8,814 nt of DNA from contig CANKPO010000041.1 in NCBI GenBank assembly GCA_947484535.1, positions 1-8,814 of the forward strand. Direction: 5' to 3'. The notes beneath the pieces were generated by a model. That model was not told where the DNA came from. It saw only the letters and a program-made list of their open reading frames with translations, and did not search any database. Source of the stretch: Caulobacteraceae bacterium (GTDB lineage: Bacteria; Pseudomonadota; Alphaproteobacteria; Caulobacterales; Caulobacteraceae). The first letter of the stretch is position 1, and each line of letters begins with the position of its first letter. A program made the translations under genes and the position numbers. This document shows positions 5,680 through 8,814 of the stretch, piece by piece.

Positions 5680-6234
5680 ATGGTAGAGCTCAAACCTGTA
5701 ACCCTAAGCGACCGTCAGCGCCTTTACGATTGGCGCATTGATCCGAGCGTTGATCGCTGGATGAGTGACGCCGCTGCGCCCGATTGGGATCTGCATAACT
5801 ATTGGTTTGATAATCTCCTCAGCGACCCTGATGTGCAGGGTTGGGTAATCTATTTTGCCCACGAACCGGTGGGGTTCCTGTCACTCAGGGGACTACAGGG
5901 TCCGAATCAGCGAGCAGAGTGGGGGTGGTACGTGGCCTCTGCTGTGGCGAGAGGGCGCGGTGTCGGCCGGGCTGCTCAGGTCTTGGGCCTAGAGATCGCC
6001 TTTGTTGACTATGGGTTAGAACGGGTCTGGGCCCAGGTTCTGGCCGATAATGATGCGGCTTTGCGGGCTCAAGGTGCGGCGGGGTTCCGTCGAGAGGGTT
6101 ATCTTAGAAATCATCTGTTTAAGGCGGGAAGCTTCCATGACGTCGTCATTCTCGGCGTGCTCGCAAATGAGTGGAATGAGAACCGAGAAAGGCTTATAAG
6201 CAATCTCGTCAGGACGGGGTTGTTGGAACGCTAA
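5680..6234 (+). CDS. pseH: PseH/FlmH-type GNAT N-acetyltransferase of pseudaminic acid synthesis
   Basis: A 184-residue GNAT-fold enzyme. It shows LYDWRIDPSVDRWM (15-28), YWFDNLLSDPDVQGWVIY (41-58), EPVGFLSLRG (62-71), RAEWGWYV (78-85), the acetyl-CoA loop RGRGVGR (91-97), and GFRREGYLRNHLFKAGSFHD (135-154). This order is that of PseH, which acetylates the 4-amino group of UDP-4-amino-4,6-dideoxy-N-acetyl-altrosamine on the way to pseudaminic acid. The Caulobacter counterpart is FlmH, needed for flagellin modification. It acts in the cytoplasm, upstream of the FlmG-like transferase in the same window. The start is ATG 5680. An upstream in-frame TTG at 5644 would add 12 residues outside the family's usual N-terminus. 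The ribosome-binding site is weak (AGAG), which suggests low expression or coupling to the flagellin transcript. Confidence 0.82.
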   Translation: MVELKPVTLSDRQRLYDWRIDPSVDRWMSDAAAPDWDLHNYWFDNLLSDPDVQGWVIYFAHEPVGFLSLRGLQGPNQRAEWGWYVASAVARGRGVGRAAQVLGLEIAFVDYGLERVWAQVLADNDAALRAQGAAGFRREGYLRNHLFKAGSFHDVVILGVLANEWNENRERLISNLVRTGLLER

Positions 6235-6269
6235 TCGTTCCGCTAATCTTGCTTGGTTAATACTTTTTT
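6225..6269 (+). terminator. possible terminator after the pseH-like gene
   Basis: GGAACG (6225-6230), loop CTAAT, CGTTCC (6236-6241) forms a 6-bp stem that spans the stop codon at 6232-6234. A T-run follows at 6264-6269, about 22 bases further on. That spacing is longer than in a standard intrinsic terminator, so the call is weak. Confidence 0.3.
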
Positions 6270-6271
6270 AC
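6257..6271. promoter_or_regulatory. CtrA-like box upstream of the large FlaEY-like gene
   Basis: TTAA, seven bases, TTAC: seven of eight positions of the CtrA consensus. It ends 21 bases before the ATG at 6293, a position where CtrA or an overlapping promoter could control the gene. It overlaps the T-run of the possible terminator, so at most one of the two readings may be right. Confidence 0.25.
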
Positions 6272-6292
6272 ACCTTTGCGTTCACGCTAAAG

Positions 6293-8814
6293 ATGCAAAA
6301 TGCATCTGGGGTAAAGTTCTTGATCGGAATCGATTCAAGCCTGTTGACCGCCTACTACCAATCGCTCAGCGGGGGGGCGGGTCTCTTTGGCTCGACTACG
6401 GGGCAAAACCAGACCGGAACGTTACCGACCGCGGGCAATTCAAGGTCTAAAGCGGTTCTGCCCATTGCGCCATGGGAGTCGAGATCTGAGCTTCTTCGGG
6501 CGCCCGATTTGGTGAAAAAGGCGCTTGGGGGTCGGTCTTTGATCGACTCAAACGGTTTTCAGTCGAGTGGAACCGATCCCAAAAGCGACTATGGCAAGCT
6601 GTTCACGCTTTATCAGGGACTGAATGGGCTGACCGGCCTCGTTGATAGCATCCAAGCCAAAAACATCACGGCCACTGAAAAGGCCAAGATCCAGGCTGTG
6701 TTCAACAAGGGGCAGGCGGATATATCTTCCTACCTTGATACGCTCAAACTCGACGCCATGTCCTTGACGCGCGGGGCTGCAACATCAACCTTGAGGACGT
6801 CTGCAGGCGTCCACCGGTCGAACACCTCCTATACCACGTCGCCGCTGCACACAGGGACCGCCACCGAGACGGTCAAGGCATTCGAGGGGCCAATCGTCTT
6901 TAACGTGGCGGTGAAGGGCGTAAATGCGACCAAGAACGTGCAGATTGACCTTGCGGGAATGGGGACCACCACGCGGTCGATCAACGAGGTCTTTGCCTAT
7001 ATTAATGCGCAGCTTAAGGCCCAAAACATCGCGACGCGCTTTGAGAAGCTAAGCATTCCGGCAGAGCCAAAGACCATTCAGTCCAATGGCAAGACGGTGA
7101 CATTGCCCGCGGGAAGCCCGTCCTGGTCGCTCAAGATCAAGGGGGATGTCGGAGAGACCTTGACCTTCTCGACGGCAGACAAGGCCGATGCTGTCTATCT
7201 GACCCAAACCGCCGGAGTGACGTCGCCGGTCTCTACCCTAAAGCCTGCGCCTGGGATTACGCCACCAAAGCCGACCTTTAGTCAGCAAGAGCTGTTAAAG
7301 TTCCAAACCGATCTCACAACCGCGACCCCGCCGCCAGACGCCTTTCGTCGGGTCGGAGAGGCCAACTATGTTGATGACTTGGCCTACAAAAAGGTCTTGG
7401 GTCCGGAGATCACGGCGGTACGGGCCTCACAGACCACCTCTGATGGTTCGGTCTATATGCTCGCCGATATCAAGGCGGCCGTCGGTGATCAGACCATCAA
7501 GGGCAGCGGGGATGTTGCGCTGATCAAATATGACTCGGCGGGTAATGTTATCTATACGCGCACCCTCGGCGCGGGGGACAAGGCTTCTGGCCTGGCGATG
7601 AGCGTTAGCTCGGACGGCAAGGTCGCGATTGCGGGGTCTGTGACCGGCGTATTGTCAGGCTCGACCAATGGATCGGGTTTAGCGACCGATGGAGTGACGA
7701 CAGCCCCGACTTCGACCCTGACCAAAACACCTACACCGACGACAGATAGTTTCGTCACCCTGTTTGATGCAAAGGGCCAAGAAAGTTGGACCATGCGGCG
7801 CGGTGTGACAACTGATGATGAGGCCACCGCCGTCGCCTTTGCGGCGGACGGGTCCGTCTATGTCGCTGGCCGAACCAAAAGTGCCTTTTCGGGTAATGCT
7901 GCGGTCGGCGGCTGGGATAACTATATCCAAGGTTATGGGTCCAACGGCGCTGCGGTACCCAAGACCGTGTTTAAATTTACCGGGCAATTCGGCAGCACCG
8001 GGGACGACCGTCCAGCCTCGATGATTGTCGATGGATCAAGCCTCTTGGTCGGCTCGAAGGAAAATGGCCGGGCCGTCCTTCGGCGGTTTGACATACAAGC
8101 CACTGGCGCGCCCACCTTGGCGGCGACGCGAGATCTCGGCGATCTCATGGGCGGAGACCTCACGGGCATTGCCCTTAACGGCGGCAATTTGGTTGCGGTT
8201 GGTTCCAGCTCGAACGCCGCTTTGTCGGGCGCTACGGTGTCCAGGGCGGCATCGGGTGGACAGGATGCCTTTGCGGTGAGCCTGTCCAAAGACCTGGTCG
8301 CCAGCGGTTCGGACCGGATTGCCTTCTTGGGCGGGGCGGGTCAGGACAAGGCGACCGCCATGACGGTCTCTGACGGCAAGCTCTGGCTGACGGGAACCTC
8401 TACTGCGGCGATTGATGGCGCAGCCCTGATGGGGACCAAGGACGGCTTCGTCTCGCGGTTTGATATTTCAACCGGTACCCAAGAGTGGACACGCCGCTTC
8501 ACCGCCAAAGAGAAATCGTCGATCCCAAGTTCTATCGCGGTCGCCTCGGGCGGTGCATCGGTACTCGACCGGCTTGGCTTGCCCAGTGGTCAGATCGCCT
8601 ATTCGGATTCGACCCTGTTGACCGCCGCGACCTCCGTGCGGGCAGGGGACCAGTTCAGAATCCGGACCCAAGAGGGTGGTCCCACCACCACCATCACCAT
8701 CTTGCCGACCGATACGATGAAGACCCTGCAGGAGCGCCTGTCGTCAAAGTTCGGCAGTCAGGCCAAGGTCTCTGTGTCCAGTGCGCTGGGTGTGGATAAG
8801 CTCTCCATCACCTA
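6293..8814 (+). CDS. flaEY: large cysteine-free beta-propeller protein, probable FlaEY (3' end outside window)
   Basis: An open frame of 840 codons with no stop before the right edge. N-terminal about 100 residues are low complexity, with SLLTAYYQSLSGG (16-28) near the start. About 98-160 look helical. Residues about 203-256 resemble the hook 'IN' motif of flagellar proteins (FNVAVKGVNATK then SINEVFAYINAQL). About 375-745 hold six repeats of the pattern TAxAVxxDGxVYVAGxT...G..DxFVxxFDxxG, as in SBBP beta-propeller repeats, beginning near 375, 431, 508, 570, 620 and 683. About 782-840 resemble a second IN-like module (VRAGDQFRIRTQ, TMKTLQERLSSKFG). I find no cysteine and no signal peptide, as in proteins exported by the flagellar type III system. 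Caulobacter flaEY, in the flagellin cluster, encodes a large protein said to regulate flagellin genes; this name rests on position and size, not on an alignment. The ATG lacks a ribosome-binding site; an in-frame TTG at 6320 with GGGG eight bases upstream is an alternative start. Confidence 0.6.
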   Translation, partial: MQNASGVKFLIGIDSSLLTAYYQSLSGGAGLFGSTTGQNQTGTLPTAGNSRSKAVLPIAPWESRSELLRAPDLVKKALGGRSLIDSNGFQSSGTDPKSDYGKLFTLYQGLNGLTGLVDSIQAKNITATEKAKIQAVFNKGQADISSYLDTLKLDAMSLTRGAATSTLRTSAGVHRSNTSYTTSPLHTGTATETVKAFEGPIVFNVAVKGVNATKNVQIDLAGMGTTTRSINEVFAYINAQLKAQNIATRFEKLSIPAEPKTIQSNGKTVTLPAGSPSWSLKIKGDVGETLTFSTADKADAVYLTQTAGVTSPVSTLKPAPGITPPKPTFSQQELLKFQTDLTTATPPPDAFRRVGEANYVDDLAYKKVLGPEITAVRASQTTSDGSVYMLADIKAAVGDQTIKGSGDVALIKYDSAGNVIYTRTLGAGDKASGLAMSVSSDGKVAIAGSVTGVLSGSTNGSGLATDGVTTAPTSTLTKTPTPTTDSFVTLFDAKGQESWTMRRGVTTDDEATAVAFAADGSVYVAGRTKSAFSGNAAVGGWDNYIQGYGSNGAAVPKTVFKFTGQFGSTGDDRPASMIVDGSSLLVGSKENGRAVLRRFDIQATGAPTLAATRDLGDLMGGDLTGIALNGGNLVAVGSSSNAALSGATVSRAASGGQDAFAVSLSKDLVASGSDRIAFLGGAGQDKATAMTVSDGKLWLTGTSTAAIDGAALMGTKDGFVSRFDISTGTQEWTRRFTAKEKSSIPSSIAVASGGASVLDRLGLPSGQIAYSDSTLLTAATSVRAGDQFRIRTQEGGPTTTITILPTDTMKTLQERLSSKFGSQAKVSVSSALGVDKLSIT

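Noticed and set aside
6253..6450. 65-codon plus-strand frame at the start of the FlaEY-like gene
   Set aside because: It overlaps the large gene in another frame, has no recognisable domain, and the longer frame continues with consistent repeats.
7552..8289. Minus-strand open frames of about 90-120 codons opposite the large beta-propeller gene
   Set aside because: Low-complexity Pro/Arg-rich products antisense to a coherent repeat protein; no start signals.
8679..8700. A run of CAC/CAT triplets that reads as six histidines in one frame, like an engineered tag
   Set aside because: The frame of the real gene reads Pro-Thr-Thr-Thr-Ile-Thr-Ile here, a natural beta-strand; the histidine frame belongs to a shadow reading frame with no ribosome-binding site.

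Overview
The window looks like the flagellin locus of a stalked-bacterium relative (Alphaproteobacteria, Caulobacteraceae; Asticcacaulis, Brevundimonas or Caulobacter type, genus not resolvable from this alone). The reasons are the neighbouring flbT and flaF genes, two short (under 280-residue) flagellins of the Caulobacter kind, a FlmG-type TPR-glycosyltransferase, and CtrA-like TTAA-N7-TTAA boxes. All gene calls come from reading the protein sequences; no database search was possible.

Left, minus strand (1-2186): the first 34 codons of a MoxR-type AAA+ ATPase run off the left edge (1-104). After a 174-base gap comes a large TPR plus GT-B glycosyltransferase gene (279-2105, possibly starting at 2186) that resembles FlmG, the enzyme that puts pseudaminic acid on flagellin in Caulobacter. 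A divergent intergenic region (about 2106-2343) separates it from the plus-strand genes. It holds the best CtrA-like box of the window (2168-2186).

Middle, plus strand (2344-5615): flbT and flaF overlap by 41 bases and form the post-transcriptional flagellin control pair. An AT-rich 228-base gap follows, with a 9-bp inverted repeat after flaF and a tight hairpin just ahead of the first flagellin's ribosome-binding site. Then come flagellin 1 (3323-4162), a small flaG gene (4235-4570), another regulatory gap with its own leader hairpin, and flagellin 2 (4782-5615, GTG start).

Right, plus strand (5680-8814): a GNAT acetyltransferase of the PseH/FlmH type, which would complete part of the pseudaminic acid pathway, and then a very long open frame from 6293 that has no stop before the window ends. 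It lacks cysteine and has about six SBBP-like beta-propeller blades. These are flanked on both sides by modules resembling the hook 'IN' motif of flagellar proteins. Its position and size fit the gene called flaEY in Caulobacter. It is the least understood gene here and the most rewarding to follow up.

Taken together the genes cover flagellin production (two flagellins, FlaG), its control (FlbT, FlaF) and its sugar decoration (PseH makes the sugar precursor, FlmG would transfer it). The FlaEY-like protein is a probable exported flagellar component or regulator. There are no RNA genes, insertion sequences, CRISPR arrays or signs of recent transfer. No stretch longer than 300 bases is without a gene.
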